Shown one piece after another: positions 1-9,676 of a stretch of 64,000 nt of DNA. Below the pieces are notes generated by a model. It was not told the origin of the DNA, did not search any database, and worked only from the letters and a program-made list of their open reading frames with translations. The position numbers and the translations under genes were made by a program. The first letter of the stretch is position 1; the number at the start of each line of letters is the position of its first letter. Origin of the DNA: Curtobacterium sp. 9128 (GTDB lineage Bacteria > Actinomycetota > Actinomycetes > Actinomycetales > Microbacteriaceae); the NCBI RefSeq assembly GCF_007673775.1, contig NZ_VEAF01000002.1:62001-126000 (forward strand). The letters are read 5' to 3'.

Positions 1-2655
1 AGGGGCTCCGGCATCGCCACCGGTGCACGACTCCCGGTGACCGTGCAGTCCGTCCCGCAGCAGACCCGCACATTCCGCGTCGTCGGCACCTACGACCCGG
101 ACACCCGCGTCGGCCGGATCGCGGGTGGGGCCGGGAAGCTCTTCGGCAGCGGCGGCAACGGCGATCCCGACCTCGTCATGTCCCTCGGCGGGTTCGACCG
201 GCTGTCCCTGGAGGGCACGGTCTGGTCCGTGGCGACGCTCGCGCCGGGGCTGCAGCTGGACGACGTGCGGGCGGTCGTGCAGGACGTCTCGGACGTCAGC
301 GACGCCACCCTGACGACCACCGGAGCGGCGTCGTCCGTCTCCGTGCAGCAGCGCATCGACGCACTCGTCGACCACGTGGCCGACGGCAACGACGCCGCCA
401 CCGTGGTGGTCGCGGTCGCCGCACTCCAGGCGATCGTGCTCGCGTGGTTCGCCCAGGGCGTCGTCGTCGGTCGCATCGGTCAGGCACGCGCCGCCGAGTG
501 GGGACTCGCCCGCCTCCGGGGGCTCCCGGCGCGGCGGCGGCTCGGCGCGGTCCTGCTGGAGCCGGCGATCGCGACGCTCGTCGGCGCGCTCGTCGGCACG
601 GCCGCGGGATCCGGCCTCGCGGTGGTCTGCGCGCCGCTGCTCCTCGGCGCGCACGCCCCGGCGATCCAGCCGTTCCGCGCCCCGGTGGGGCTCGCACTCG
701 CCGCCGCGCTCCTCGGTTCGCTCGTCGCGCTCGTCGTCGCCAGCTCCCGCGCTGCCAGGGTCCCGCTGGTCGACCTGCTGCGCCGGGTCACCGAACCGAG
801 GACACTCTCCCGCGCAGGCGCGGTCGTCCAGGCTGTGGCCCTCGTCGCCGCGGTCGTCGGGATCGCGGCCGTCGTGACCCAGCCGCGCATCTCCGGCCCC
901 GGCGTGGCGCTCCTCGCGCCGTCGCTCGTGGCGGTCCTGCTCGGGGTCGTCGCCCTCCGGGTCGGCGTCGCGGTGGTGCGTCGACGGGCATCGCGGCCGG
1001 CCCGCTCACTGACCGAGTTGCTCGTCGTCCGGCGGATCGCGAGGACGCCGTCGGTGCTGACGACCGCCGTCATGGTGGTGATGGGTGTCGCGCTCACGGT
1101 GTCGTCGACCCAGACCGCCGTCCTCGCCGTCCGGCTGGCGGACGACCACGCCGCGGCGAGCCTCGGGGCCGCGACGGTCCTCGACGTCGCGGTGGGCGAC
1201 GGCACGTCCTTCCAGCAGGCGGTCCGGGACGCAGACCCCTCCGGCCGGTCGGCGATGGCCGTCGAGACCACGACCGGCGGCTCCGGCGTCGGACGGCTCG
1301 TCGCGGTGGACACCACGCGGCTCGGTGCGGTCGGGTCGTGGAACACCGCGTGGGGTGGCCGTGACGTCGCGTCCGTCGAGCGTGCACTCCGTCCGGCGAG
1401 CGGCCCGTCGCTCCGGATCACGGGGCAACGCCTGTCGGTCACCCTGGCGGAGGTGGGGGCACCGGACGGCCAGGCGGCGCAGACGATCGCGACGGCCGAT
1501 CCCGACGATGTCGACCTCGTCGCGGTCGTCCAGGCCGGCGACGGGTGGCACCGCGTCGACTTCGGCGGGGTCCGCGCGGGGACGCTGACCAGCCCGGACG
1601 GAGCCGTCCCGTGCCGTGACGGATGTCGACTCGCCTGGCTCGGCATCGCCAGTCACGCCTCCGAGGCCACGCCGTACGGCCTCGGGGCGACGGTCACCGC
1701 CATCAGCGTCGACGACCGTGCCGTGTCGACCAGGTGGCTCGACCCGGACCGGTGGCGTGACCGCATCGGTGAGGACAGCCTCCCGAGCGGCGGACCGAGC
1801 GCCACCGTCGGCGAGCACCGGACGGGACTCCGGGTGTCGTGGGTGGACCCGACCGGCCAGGGCACACCGAGCATCGCGCCCCGGGACGCGACGGAACCGC
1901 TCCCGGCGCTCGTCGGTGCGGGCACCGCACTGCAGCCGTTCGCGGGGATCCGCGACGCCGTCGTCGGCGTCGGTCTGGACGGCGAGTCCCTCGTCCTCCG
2001 GGTCGTCGGGACGGCCCCGACCCTGCCGCGTGTCCTCGGTGACGGGGCCCTCGTCGACCTGACCACGGCCGGACGGGTCACCGACCCCCGGGGCGTCGGC
2101 ACCGACCACGAGGTCTGGGTCGCACCGGGCGCCGCTGACCGTGTCACGGCGGCGCTGCGGGCACACGACGTCACCGTCACCGGGCACCGCACGCTCGGGG
2201 ACGCCGAGCGACGCGCGGAACGGGACCCGCGCGTCCTCGGGGCACTCGTCGGCGTCCCCGTCGCCGGCGCGGCGCTCGTCCTGACGCTCCTGGTCGTCGC
2301 GGGGGTCGCCGCGATCGGCGGCCGGGCACGCCGCGACGACGTCCGGGTGCTGCGCACGGCCGGGTTCGGTCGGCGCGCGCTCCGGAACGCCCTGCTCCTC
2401 GAGACCTTCCTGCCGGTCGCGGCCGCCACCGTGGTCGGCGCCGTCGCGGGGACCGCCGCCACCCTCCTCACCGCGGGGCGCCTGCCGCTCCGCCCGGACG
2501 CACTGCCGCCGATGGGGGTGCCGGTCGGACCCGTGACGGTGCTCGTCGTCACGGTCGCGACCGTCGCGATCGCGCTCGCGGTCTCCGTGGTCGTCGCGCG
2601 GGTCGGCGCACGACCACCGGGGCGGCGCGGCGGCCGGGACGGAGGCACGGCATGA
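1..2655 (+). CDS. FtsX/MacB-type ABC exporter permease (5'-truncated by window)
   Basis: The frame is open from base 1 with no start near it, so the N-terminus lies outside the window; 884 residues are visible. Seen: an extracytoplasmic segment, a first cluster of hydrophobic helices at about visible residues 130-155, 180-255, 270-330 and 350-375, a second large extracytoplasmic domain of about 370 residues, then three helices at about 755-870. This four-plus-TM layout with a big periplasmic-type domain is that of FtsX-like permeases in MacB/LolCDE-type exporters. The stop overlaps the next start in ATGA (2652-2655), so it is translationally coupled to the two ATPase genes that follow. The substrate cannot be read from sequence; peptides, lipids or drugs are all possible. 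Confidence 0.85.
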   Translation, partial: RGSGIATGARLPVTVQSVPQQTRTFRVVGTYDPDTRVGRIAGGAGKLFGSGGNGDPDLVMSLGGFDRLSLEGTVWSVATLAPGLQLDDVRAVVQDVSDVSDATLTTTGAASSVSVQQRIDALVDHVADGNDAATVVVAVAALQAIVLAWFAQGVVVGRIGQARAAEWGLARLRGLPARRRLGAVLLEPAIATLVGALVGTAAGSGLAVVCAPLLLGAHAPAIQPFRAPVGLALAAALLGSLVALVVASSRAARVPLVDLLRRVTEPRTLSRAGAVVQAVALVAAVVGIAAVVTQPRISGPGVALLAPSLVAVLLGVVALRVGVAVVRRRASRPARSLTELLVVRRIARTPSVLTTAVMVVMGVALTVSSTQTAVLAVRLADDHAAASLGAATVLDVAVGDGTSFQQAVRDADPSGRSAMAVETTTGGSGVGRLVAVDTTRLGAVGSWNTAWGGRDVASVERALRPASGPSLRITGQRLSVTLAEVGAPDGQAAQTIATADPDDVDLVAVVQAGDGWHRVDFGGVRAGTLTSPDGAVPCRDGCRLAWLGIASHASEATPYGLGATVTAISVDDRAVSTRWLDPDRWRDRIGEDSLPSGGPSATVGEHRTGLRVSWVDPTGQGTPSIAPRDATEPLPALVGAGTALQPFAGIRDAVVGVGLDGESLVLRVVGTAPTLPRVLGDGALVDLTTAGRVTDPRGVGTDHEVWVAPGAADRVTAALRAHDVTVTGHRTLGDAERRAERDPRVLGALVGVPVAGAALVLTLLVVAGVAAIGGRARRDDVRVLRTAGFGRRALRNALLLETFLPVAAATVVGAVAGTAATLLTAGRLPLRPDALPPMGVPVGPVTVLVVTVATVAIALAVSVVVARVGARPPGRRGGRDGGTA

Positions 2656-3494
2656 GTCCCGACCCACAGCCCGCGTTCCGCGCCTCCGGGCTCGTCCACG
2701 TCTACCGCGAGGCAGAGGTCGACGTCGCCGCCCTGCGTGGCGTCGACCTCACGGTGCCACCTGGCCAGCGGGTCGCCCTCCTCGGCCGCTCGGGGTCGGG
2801 CAAGTCCACCCTGCTCTCGATCGCCGCGGGCCTGATGCGCCCGAGTGCCGGGACCGTCACGATCGGCGACCAGGACCTGGGGACCGCCGACCGACGCGCG
2901 CTGGAACGCCTGCGACGGGACGTCCTCGGCCTGATGCTCCAGGGCACGGACGTGAACCTGCTCGCACACGAGTCCGCGGCGGCGAACGTGGCGTGGTCCG
3001 TCCGCGGGCTCCGCGGCCGCGACACCACGCTCGGGGCGCGTGTCCTCGCCGCGGGCGGCGTCCCCGACGACGACCGTCCGGTCTCCGCACTGTCGGTCTC
3101 GCACCGGCAGACCGCCGCGCTGGCCGTCGCGCTCGCGCCACGGCCACGCCTGCTGCTCGCCGACGAACCCACGAGCCGGCTGGACGGTGACGCGCGGGAC
3201 GCCCTGCTCGACCTGCTCGTCCAGGAGACCACGCGCGAGGGGATCGCCGTGCTGCTCGTGACGCACGACGAACGGGTCGCGCGGCGGATGGACCGGATGA
3301 TCCACCTCCGCGACGGCCGTGTCGGCGAGGAGGACTCCGGCTCGGGACGCCGCGCGGTCGTGGCCGCCGACGGCTCCGTGCCGATCCCCCAGCACCTGCG
3401 CGGCGACTGGCCGACCGGGTCCCTGGTCACGGTCGAGCCGGACGGGGACGGCGGCCTCCGGATCCGACGAGCCGACGACGGGGAGACACGATGA
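2652..3494 (+). CDS. ABC transporter ATP-binding protein, intact Walker A/B but degenerate signature
   Basis: This 280-residue ATPase carries Walker A GRSGSGKST (45-53), Walker B LLLADE followed by PTSRLD (167-178) and an H-loop histidine at 205. The signature expected as LSGGQ reads LSVSHRQ (147-153), so the ATP-contacting glycines are missing. It would energise the adjacent FtsX-like permease on the cytoplasmic face of the membrane. Start and stop both overlap neighbouring genes in ATGA, marking a tight operon. A tail of about 60 residues follows the core domain. Its defect is complementary to that of the next gene, which suggests a heterodimer with a single competent ATP site. Confidence 0.88.
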   Translation: MSPDPQPAFRASGLVHVYREAEVDVAALRGVDLTVPPGQRVALLGRSGSGKSTLLSIAAGLMRPSAGTVTIGDQDLGTADRRALERLRRDVLGLMLQGTDVNLLAHESAAANVAWSVRGLRGRDTTLGARVLAAGGVPDDDRPVSALSVSHRQTAALAVALAPRPRLLLADEPTSRLDGDARDALLDLLVQETTREGIAVLLVTHDERVARRMDRMIHLRDGRVGEEDSGSGRRAVVAADGSVPIPQHLRGDWPTGSLVTVEPDGDGGLRIRRADDGETR

Positions 3495-4363
3495 CCGTCC
3501 TGCAGTTCGACCGGTTCGCCGTGCGGACGGGTGGGCGCGAGGTCGTCGTCCTCGACGGCCCCGTCCCCGCCGGGACCGTCCTGGTCCTGTCCGGGAGCGA
3601 CGGCGCCGAGGTGTCCGCGGTGCTGGCCGCCCTCGCCCGCGAGCTCGCGGCCCACGCGGGCGTCGAACCGCTCCTGGAGGTCCCCGCCGACGTCACCACG
3701 ACCGGGTCCGCGCGGGTCGTGCAGCGCACGAGCACGAGCACGAGCACGGGCGCGGGTACGGGCGCGGGCGCAGACCCGGACACGGGCACGGGCGAGCCGG
3801 GCGTCGACCGGGTCGTGCCCGTCGCGGCCATGTCCCGCGACCACGGACTGCTCGGTGCCCTGACCGCCACCGAGAACGTCGCGCTCGGCCTGCTCGCGAG
3901 CGGACGGCCCCACCAGACGACCAGGACCGGCGACCGGGCCGACGCCGGCACGGGCACCGACCCGGTCCACGCCGCACTCGACGCCGTCGGTGTCCCGGAC
4001 GCCGTGCGGCACAACCTCGCCGAGCAGCTCTCCGGTGGGCAGCAGCAGCGCGTCGCCCTCGCCCGGGCACTCGTCGCCGACGCCCTGGTCACGGTCCTCG
4101 ACGACCCGGCGAGCGAGCTCGACCCCGCCTCCGTCGGTGTGGTGGACCAGGCGATCGCGGCAGCCGCTGCACGGGGCGGCGTCGTCGTCGTCGGGCGGTC
4201 CGACGACGGGGACGGCGTCAGCGGCGACGACGTGCGGGGCACCGTCCACCGGCGCGTGGGCGTCCCGGAGCCGCCGGGGCTCCGCCCGCACGGGCGCCGC
4301 CGTGCGGGGTACCCCATCGACCCAGGTCCCGGGACGGTCGGGAGCGTACGGTCCGCCCCATGA
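3491..4363 (+). CDS. Degenerate ABC ATPase subunit (intact LSGGQ, no Walker A)
   Basis: A 290-residue ABC-type domain. The signature LSGGQQQR (180-187) is intact. The P-loop position reads SGSDGAEVS (34-42) and lacks the GKS/T lysine, the Walker B catalytic glutamate is aspartate (VLDDPAS, about 202-208), and the H-loop histidine is replaced (VVGRSDD). Between the core halves sits a Thr/Ser/Gly/Ala-rich stretch (residues 79-103) encoded by six-base repeats, an apparent low-complexity insertion. As the third gene of the exporter operon it probably pairs with the preceding ATPase. It probably cannot hydrolyse ATP alone. The C-terminal 45 residues are Pro/Arg/Gly-rich and may be poorly folded. 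Confidence 0.8.
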   Translation: MTVLQFDRFAVRTGGREVVVLDGPVPAGTVLVLSGSDGAEVSAVLAALARELAAHAGVEPLLEVPADVTTTGSARVVQRTSTSTSTGAGTGAGADPDTGTGEPGVDRVVPVAAMSRDHGLLGALTATENVALGLLASGRPHQTTRTGDRADAGTGTDPVHAALDAVGVPDAVRHNLAEQLSGGQQQRVALARALVADALVTVLDDPASELDPASVGVVDQAIAAAAARGGVVVVGRSDDGDGVSGDDVRGTVHRRVGVPEPPGLRPHGRRRAGYPIDPGPGTVGSVRSAP

Positions 4364-4746
4364 ACGACGAGAACGGAACGCACCGCCCGGAAGAGGACGC
4401 CGCACGCCTCGGGCTCGTCGTCGTCGGCGAGGCCGCCGCCCTGCACTCCGGTGACGAGGCCGCGCTCGACGCGAGCGAGGACAACATCCGCGAGACCATC
4501 GACGACCTGATCGACGAACCGCTGACCCCGCGCCAGGAGGAGGTCGTCGAACGCCTCGCCGCCGCGAGCGGCACGATCGCCGCCGGCCTGAGCGGTGCAC
4601 TCGCCGCACAGACGGACCGCCCGGTGGAGGACGTGCTCGAGGGCGCCGCCCGGGCCGTCGTCTGGCAGGAGCGCATGAGCGCCGAGCAGGACCGCCTCGA
4701 CCAGGACGGGATGCCGGCGGACCAGGACCGCCGCGACCAGGACTGA
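4360..4746 (+). CDS. Small acidic helical protein, function unknown
   Basis: A 128-residue soluble protein whose ATG overlaps the stop of the degenerate ATPase by four bases, so it ends the exporter operon. It has no signal peptide and no membrane segment. It is rich in Glu, Asp and Ala and looks mainly helical, ending in a Gln/Asp/Arg-rich tail with a repeated DQDR-like pattern (about residues 105-128). The same frame is open far upstream, but that part lies inside the two ATPase genes on other frames and is a shadow. I do not recognise a family; a role linked to the transporter is only inferred from position. Confidence 0.6.
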   Translation: MNDENGTHRPEEDAARLGLVVVGEAAALHSGDEAALDASEDNIRETIDDLIDEPLTPRQEEVVERLAAASGTIAAGLSGALAAQTDRPVEDVLEGAARAVVWQERMSAEQDRLDQDGMPADQDRRDQD

Positions 4747-4826
4747 CGTCCCGGCGATCCACCGTCGGCTCGGCGGCGCCCCCGCAACACCGCGTCACGA
4801 ACGAGCGCGGGATCCGGTCGCGTCCC

Positions 4827-4832
4827 TAGCCT
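4827..4832 (+). promoter_or_regulatory. -10 box, leaderless promoter of the flavin monooxygenase
   Basis: TAGCCT lies six bases before the ATG at 4839 and no ribosome-binding site is present, the layout of an actinobacterial leaderless mRNA. Confidence 0.6.
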
Positions 4833-4838
4833 CGCAGC

Positions 4839-6203
4839 ATGCCGAAGCGACTCCTGCTCAACGTGTTCGAGATGAACTGCGTCGGACACATCACCCACGG
4901 GCTGTGGCGCCTGCCGGGCAACAACCGGCACCGCTACACCGACATCCGGTACTGGACCGAGCTCGCGCAGACCGCCGAGGCCGGACAGTTCGACGCGGTC
5001 TTCATCGCCGACGTCCTCGGCGCGTACGACGTGTACGGAGGTTCGGCGGCACCGGCCCTCCGCGAGGGACTGCAGATCCCGAACAACGACCCGATGCTCG
5101 TCGTCCCCGCGATGGCCGCCGTCACGGAGCACATCGGCTTCGGCATCACCGCGTCGACCAGCTACGAACCCCCGTTCGCCTTCGCCCGGCGCATGTCGAC
5201 GCTCGACCACCTGACGAACGGCCGCGTCGGCTGGAACGTCGTCACGAGCTACCTGCCGAACGCCGCCCGGAACTTCGGGCTCGCGACCGAGATCCCGCAC
5301 GACACCCGCTACGAGATCGCGGACGAGTACCTCGAGGTCGTGTACCGGCTCTGGGAGGGCTCGTGGGAGGACGACGCCGTGGTCCGCGACGCGGCGAACG
5401 GCGTCTACACCGACCCGGACAAGGTCCACCCGATCGACCACGTCGGCCGGCACTTCAGCGTCGCCGGACCGCACCTGTCCGAGCCGTCGCTGCAGCGCAC
5501 CCCGACGCTCTTCCTGGCGACCGGGTCCCCCGCCGGCATCGCCCGCGCCGGGACGCACGCCGAGGTCGTCTTCACCGGCGGGCACGGGGTACAGCGGACC
5601 GCCGACGCCGTCCGCGCCGTCGCCGAGGCAGCCGGTCGGGACCGTGGCGACGTCCGCTTCGTCACGCAGGCCGCCGTCATCACCGCGCCGACGCAGCGCG
5701 ACGTCGACGACAAGGTGGCGCGGTACCGGGCCTTCGCGAGCGAGGTCGGTCCGCTCGTCCACGGCAGCGTCCCCTTCGACGCCCTCGCGCACCCGCGGAA
5801 CCGCACGGTCCGGGACGCGCTCGAGGCCGAGGGCGTCGAGGGCGGCGAACGGCTCGTCGGTCGGGTCGCGCTGGACGCCACGGTCGGCGAGCTGCTCGAC
5901 CGGGTGGACGAGGCCTGGCACGGGGCATTCTGGGCCGCCGGCGTCCCCGAGGCCGTCACCGAGCAGATCGAGGGCTGGCTCGACGACGACGGCATCGACG
6001 GCATCAACCTCCGCCAGTACCACTCGTTCGACACGGTGCGGGACTTCGGCACGTACGTCACGCCGCTCCTGCGGGAGCGCGGGCGCCTGCCGGAGCGCTA
6101 CACGGACGGGGAGACGCTCCGCGAGCGGGTGACGGGAGGCCCGGCTCGGCTCCCCGTTTCGCACCCGGCCGCCGGGTACCGGCAGACGCCGGTCACCGCC
6201 TGA
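4839..6203 (+). CDS. LLM-class flavin-dependent monooxygenase (NtaA/SnaA/DszA type)
   Basis: A 454-residue luciferase-like TIM-barrel protein. The N-terminus (about 1-150) and the segment GRVGWNVVTSYLPNAARNFG (about 128-147) are typical of the NtaA/SnaA/DszA/SoxA subgroup, which uses FMNH2 supplied by a partner reductase to oxidise xenobiotic amines, thiophenes or sulfonates. The family length of 440-460 residues fits. No flavin reductase gene is adjacent, so reduced flavin must come from elsewhere. It is monocistronic, with a leaderless-type promoter in front and the convergent nadE gene behind (24-base gap). The substrate cannot be assigned. Confidence 0.85.
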   Translation: MPKRLLLNVFEMNCVGHITHGLWRLPGNNRHRYTDIRYWTELAQTAEAGQFDAVFIADVLGAYDVYGGSAAPALREGLQIPNNDPMLVVPAMAAVTEHIGFGITASTSYEPPFAFARRMSTLDHLTNGRVGWNVVTSYLPNAARNFGLATEIPHDTRYEIADEYLEVVYRLWEGSWEDDAVVRDAANGVYTDPDKVHPIDHVGRHFSVAGPHLSEPSLQRTPTLFLATGSPAGIARAGTHAEVVFTGGHGVQRTADAVRAVAEAAGRDRGDVRFVTQAAVITAPTQRDVDDKVARYRAFASEVGPLVHGSVPFDALAHPRNRTVRDALEAEGVEGGERLVGRVALDATVGELLDRVDEAWHGAFWAAGVPEAVTEQIEGWLDDDGIDGINLRQYHSFDTVRDFGTYVTPLLRERGRLPERYTDGETLRERVTGGPARLPVSHPAAGYRQTPVTA

Positions 6204-6227
6204 GCGGGTCGGCGAACGCGGGGGGCG

Positions 6228-7049
6228 TCAGGAACGCCACCAGGTGTCGAACGGCGTCGCCGGCACCCGGCGCTTGTGCTCCGTCGCGCGGTACCGGGTC
6301 TCGATCGCCTCGGCGACCTCGACCGGCACGTCGTGGCCCTGCAGGTAGGCGTCGATCTCGGCGTAGCTCAGGCCGAGGTTCGCCTCGTCGGTCTGCCCGG
6401 GGGTCTCGTCGAGCAGGTCCGCCGTCGGGGCCTTCTCGTACAGCCGGGCCGGGGCGCCGAGGTGTTCGAGGACCTGCCGGCCCTGGCTCTTCGTCAGCCC
6501 GGTCAGCGGGGTGATGTCGACGCCGCCGTCGCCGTACTTCGTGAAGAACCCGGTGACGGCCTCCGCCGCGTGGTCCGTCCCGACGACGATGAGTCCGCGC
6601 TGCCCGGCCACCGCGTACTGCGCGACCATGCGCATCCGCGCCTTGACGTTGCCCTTCACGAAGTCGCTCAGCGGGACACCGGCGTCCGTGGTGTCCCGGA
6701 CGACGCCGTCCACCCCGTGCTCGATGTTGACGGTGATGCCCGGTTCCGCGGCGATGAACTGCAGGGCGAGCTGCGCGTCGTCCTCGTCGGCCTGCACCCG
6801 GTAGGGCATGCGCACCGTGGTGAAGGTCACGTCGTGTCCCTCGGCGCGGAGCGACTCCACCGCCAGCTGGCACAGACGCCCGGCGAGGGTGGAGTCCTGG
6901 CCACCGCTGATCGCGAGGACGAGGCCCTTCGCGCCGGTGGTCGTCAGGTAGTCGCGCAGGAAGCCGACACGACGAGACACCTCCTCGGCCGGGTCGATGG
7001 TCGGCTGGACGTCGAGGGCCGCGGCGATGGCGGCTTGGAGTTCACGCAC
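6228..7049 (-). CDS. nadE: Ammonia-dependent NAD synthetase
   Basis: NadE makes NAD from deamido-NAD, ATP and ammonia. The 273-residue protein has the PP-loop motif SGGQDS near residue 48, the GTDHAAE segment for deamido-NAD binding and a C-terminal [13 protein letters not shown] stretch, as in the E. coli-type enzyme of about 275 residues. It lacks an N-terminal glutaminase domain, so it should use free ammonia. I chose the GTG at 7049 because it aligns with the family start; a GTG at 7064 would add five residues. The AI-2E-type gene ends 11 bases upstream on the same strand, so the two may be co-transcribed. Confidence 0.92.
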   Translation of the reverse strand: MRELQAAIAAALDVQPTIDPAEEVSRRVGFLRDYLTTTGAKGLVLAISGGQDSTLAGRLCQLAVESLRAEGHDVTFTTVRMPYRVQADEDDAQLALQFIAAEPGITVNIEHGVDGVVRDTTDAGVPLSDFVKGNVKARMRMVAQYAVAGQRGLIVVGTDHAAEAVTGFFTKYGDGGVDITPLTGLTKSQGRQVLEHLGAPARLYEKAPTADLLDETPGQTDEANLGLSYAEIDAYLQGHDVPVEVAEAIETRYRATEHKRRVPATPFDTWWRS

Positions 7050-7060
7050 GTGCCCAGTAT

Positions 7061-8212
7061 TCACCGTTGCCGGCGCGCCTTCTCGGCGACGTCCTCGGTC
7101 CGCTTCTGCCGCCACATCGCCGCGGGCTGGTCCGGCCCGTCCCAGACCTGCACGGCGCCCCACGCGGCGGCGAGGAGCGGCACCGACATCACCGCGCCGG
7201 TGATGCCGGCGAGCACGGTGCCGGCGGTCAGGCCGACCAGGATGACGAGCCCGTGCAGCTTGAGCGTCCGGCCCATGAGCACCGGCTGCAGGAAGTTGCC
7301 CTCGAGCTGGTTCACGAGCACGACGATGCCGACGACCACGAGCGCCTGGACCGGCCCGAGTGCGACCAGCGCCACGAGGGCGGCGAGGATGCCGGCTGCG
7401 GTCGCACCGACGATCGGGATGAACGCCGTGACGAAGACGACGACGGCGAGGGGCAGCGCCAGCGGGACGCCGACGATGGCGATCCCGACGCCGATGCCGA
7501 TCGCATCGACGGCGGCGACGGCAGCGGTGCCGCGGACGTAGCCGCCGAGCGTCGAGACGACCCGGTCGCCGACACGACGAGCTCGGGCGTACCCGGAGCC
7601 GGTGAAGGGACGGAGCAGGAACTCCCAGATGCGGGGGCCGTCCTTGAGGAAGAAGAACAGCACGACGATCATCAGGACGAGCCCGGTGAGGAAGTTCGCC
7701 GTCGCCGAGGCACCCGCGAGCGCTCCGGACCCGAACTGCGCGCTGGTGACGAAGTCGGTGACGGTCTTCGTGGCGTCCTGGATCTGCGAGTCCGAGATCG
7801 AGATCGGCAGCGAGGTCACCCATCCCTGCAGCTGCCGGAAGCCGTCCACGGCCGAGTCCTGCAGGTCCGACCACTGGTTCTCGACCGCAACGACGATGAG
7901 CCAGCCGACGAGCCCGAGCACGACGAGCACCCCGACGAGCACGGCCAGCGTGGCGAGCACGGACGGCACGCGGTGTCGGCGCAACCAGGCCACGACCGGG
8001 TGCATGGCCGAGGCGATGATGAGCGCGATGAGCACCGGGATGGTGACGACGCTGATCGTGCTGGCCGCGAAGACGATCGCGATGACGACGACCAGCACGA
8101 TGATGGCCTGCAGGCAGCGGGTCGCGAGGCGTCCGAAGGGGTCCGACCACGCCTTCCGCTGGGCCTGGGGCACCTCGGTGGGAGCGGGCGCGGACGGGCG
8201 GAAGAACGGCAT
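7061..8212 (-). CDS. AI-2E family (UPF0118) membrane transporter
   Basis: A 383-residue integral membrane protein with two helices at about 30-80, another near 100, a soluble segment at about 115-170, then a run of helices to about 345. The order matches the AI-2E transporter (PerM/UPF0118) family, whose members range from putative autoinducer-2 exporters to Na+/H+ antiporters. The ATG at 8212 has an AAGGA Shine-Dalgarno element seven bases upstream, which favours it over the GTG at 8248. The gene precedes nadE on the same strand. The substrate is unknown. Confidence 0.85.
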   Translation of the reverse strand: MPFFRPSAPAPTEVPQAQRKAWSDPFGRLATRCLQAIIVLVVVIAIVFAASTISVVTIPVLIALIIASAMHPVVAWLRRHRVPSVLATLAVLVGVLVVLGLVGWLIVVAVENQWSDLQDSAVDGFRQLQGWVTSLPISISDSQIQDATKTVTDFVTSAQFGSGALAGASATANFLTGLVLMIVVLFFFLKDGPRIWEFLLRPFTGSGYARARRVGDRVVSTLGGYVRGTAAVAAVDAIGIGVGIAIVGVPLALPLAVVVFVTAFIPIVGATAAGILAALVALVALGPVQALVVVGIVVLVNQLEGNFLQPVLMGRTLKLHGLVILVGLTAGTVLAGITGAVMSVPLLAAAWGAVQVWDGPDQPAAMWRQKRTEDVAEKARRQR

Positions 8213-8285
8213 GCGGATCCTTGTCGGTGACGGCGGGGCGATCTGCACTCGAACGCTCCCTCGATCTTGGCAGGCCGTCCGTGAG

Positions 8286-8291
8286 TACGCT
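8286..8291 (+). promoter_or_regulatory. -10 box, possible leaderless promoter of the serine hydrolase
   Basis: TACGCT is followed after seven bases by a GTG (8299). The match to other leaderless starts in this window supports that start over the GTG at 8281. Confidence 0.45.
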
Positions 8292-8298
8292 CAGGAAG

Positions 8299-9672
8299 GT
8301 GACGACGACGTTCCCGCGCAGCACCCCGTCCGCCCTCGGCATCGACGCCGCCGGCATCGCCGGCCTGGTCCGGTCGCTCGAGTCCACGCCCGGCGTGGAG
8401 CCGCACAGCCTGGTGCTGCTCCGACACGGGCAGGTCGCCGCCGACGGATGGTGGGCGCCGTACTCCGCCGACCGCCCGCACCTGCTGTACTCGCTGAGCA
8501 AGAGCTTCACGGCCGCGGCCGTGGGCATCGCGAGCCGCGAGGGCCTCCTCGACCTGGACAGCACCGTCGTCAGCCACTTCCCCGAGCTCGACGCCGAGGT
8601 GACCGACCCCCGCAGCCGGGCGATGACGCTGCGGAACCTCCTCGCCATGTCGAGCGGGCACCGGCAGGAGACCCTGGACCGGGCTCGGGCCGTCGACCCG
8701 GGGAACCTCGTCCGGGGCTTCCTGCTGCTGCCGCCGGACGAGGACCCCGGGACCGTCTTCGCGTACAACCAGCCCTGCACGTACACGCTGGCGGAGGTCG
8801 TCCGACGCGCGAGCGGCACGTCGCTCCTCGGCTTCCTGCGGCCGCGCCTGTTCGACCCGCTCGGCATCGCGACGTTCGGGTGGCGCCGGGACGAGCACGG
8901 CAACGAGCTCGGGTTCAGCGGTGGCTACACCACGACGGAGTCGATCGCGAAGCTCGGCCAGCTGTACCTGCAGCGCGGCGTCTGGGACGGCGTCAGGATC
9001 CTCGACGAGGACTGGGTGGACCAGGCGACGCGGCAGCAGGTCGCCAACCCCGACGAGGCGAACCCGGACTGGCGGCAGGGCTACGGCTACCAGTTCTGGA
9101 TGGCGCGGCACGGCTTCCGCGGCGACGGTGCGTACGGCCAGTTCTGCATCGTGCTGCCCGAGCACGACGTCGTGCTGGCGATGACCGGGCAGAGCACCGA
9201 CATGCAGGCGGTCCTCGACGCGGTGTGGGAGCACCTGCTCCCGGCGATCGACCGCGCGGGCGACGACCACCGGCTGGACCTGTCGACGCTGACGTCGCCG
9301 CCGGTGGCCGGTGGTCCGATCGGCCTGGAGGCCCGGGGCCGCTCCACGCGCGCCTCCGGTCCCGGGATCCCGGGTCTCGACACCGTCGAGCTCGAGCACG
9401 ACGACGACCGCGGGTGGACCGTCACGCTGCACCAGGACGGCTCCGCCGTGCGGGCCCTGGTCGGCGAGGGGTCCTGGGCCGTCGACGGCGCCACCGCGGC
9501 GAGCGCCGCCACCGCCGACGACGGCCGGACGGTCGTGTCCGTGCGACTGGTCGACACCCCGCACCAGCTCTGGCTCGACCTCGACGCCCCGACCCGGACG
9601 TTCACGGCGCGGTGGGAGACCGAGCCGCTGCACGACGCGATCTCCCAGCTGCACTTCCCCGCCGAGGACTAG
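8299..9672 (+). CDS. Serine hydrolase, beta-lactamase (class C) family
   Basis: A 457-residue cytoplasmic-looking protein. The SLSK motif (SxxK nucleophile with general base, about residue 66) and the YNQPC tetrad (YxN, about residue 156) mark the beta-lactamase/transpeptidase-like fold, followed after about residue 310 by a beta-rich C-terminal domain. Members include esterases and D-amino-acid peptidases, not necessarily antibiotic resistance enzymes. There is no signal peptide, so an intracellular esterase or peptidase role is more likely than cell-wall work. It converges with the SDR gene with only four bases between the stops. Alternative starts are the GTG at 8281 or an upstream ATG at 8221. 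Confidence 0.8.
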   Translation: MTTTFPRSTPSALGIDAAGIAGLVRSLESTPGVEPHSLVLLRHGQVAADGWWAPYSADRPHLLYSLSKSFTAAAVGIASREGLLDLDSTVVSHFPELDAEVTDPRSRAMTLRNLLAMSSGHRQETLDRARAVDPGNLVRGFLLLPPDEDPGTVFAYNQPCTYTLAEVVRRASGTSLLGFLRPRLFDPLGIATFGWRRDEHGNELGFSGGYTTTESIAKLGQLYLQRGVWDGVRILDEDWVDQATRQQVANPDEANPDWRQGYGYQFWMARHGFRGDGAYGQFCIVLPEHDVVLAMTGQSTDMQAVLDAVWEHLLPAIDRAGDDHRLDLSTLTSPPVAGGPIGLEARGRSTRASGPGIPGLDTVELEHDDDRGWTVTLHQDGSAVRALVGEGSWAVDGATAASAATADDGRTVVSVRLVDTPHQLWLDLDAPTRTFTARWETEPLHDAISQLHFPAED

Positions 9673-9676
9673 CGGC

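Noticed and set aside
6228..8903. 891-residue minus-strand frame
   Set aside because: Only its last 273 residues are a protein (nadE); the rest is the antisense shadow of the AI-2E-type and serine hydrolase genes.
8299..9672. Antibiotic-inactivating beta-lactamase
   Set aside because: There is no signal peptide, and the fold motifs are shared with many intracellular esterases.
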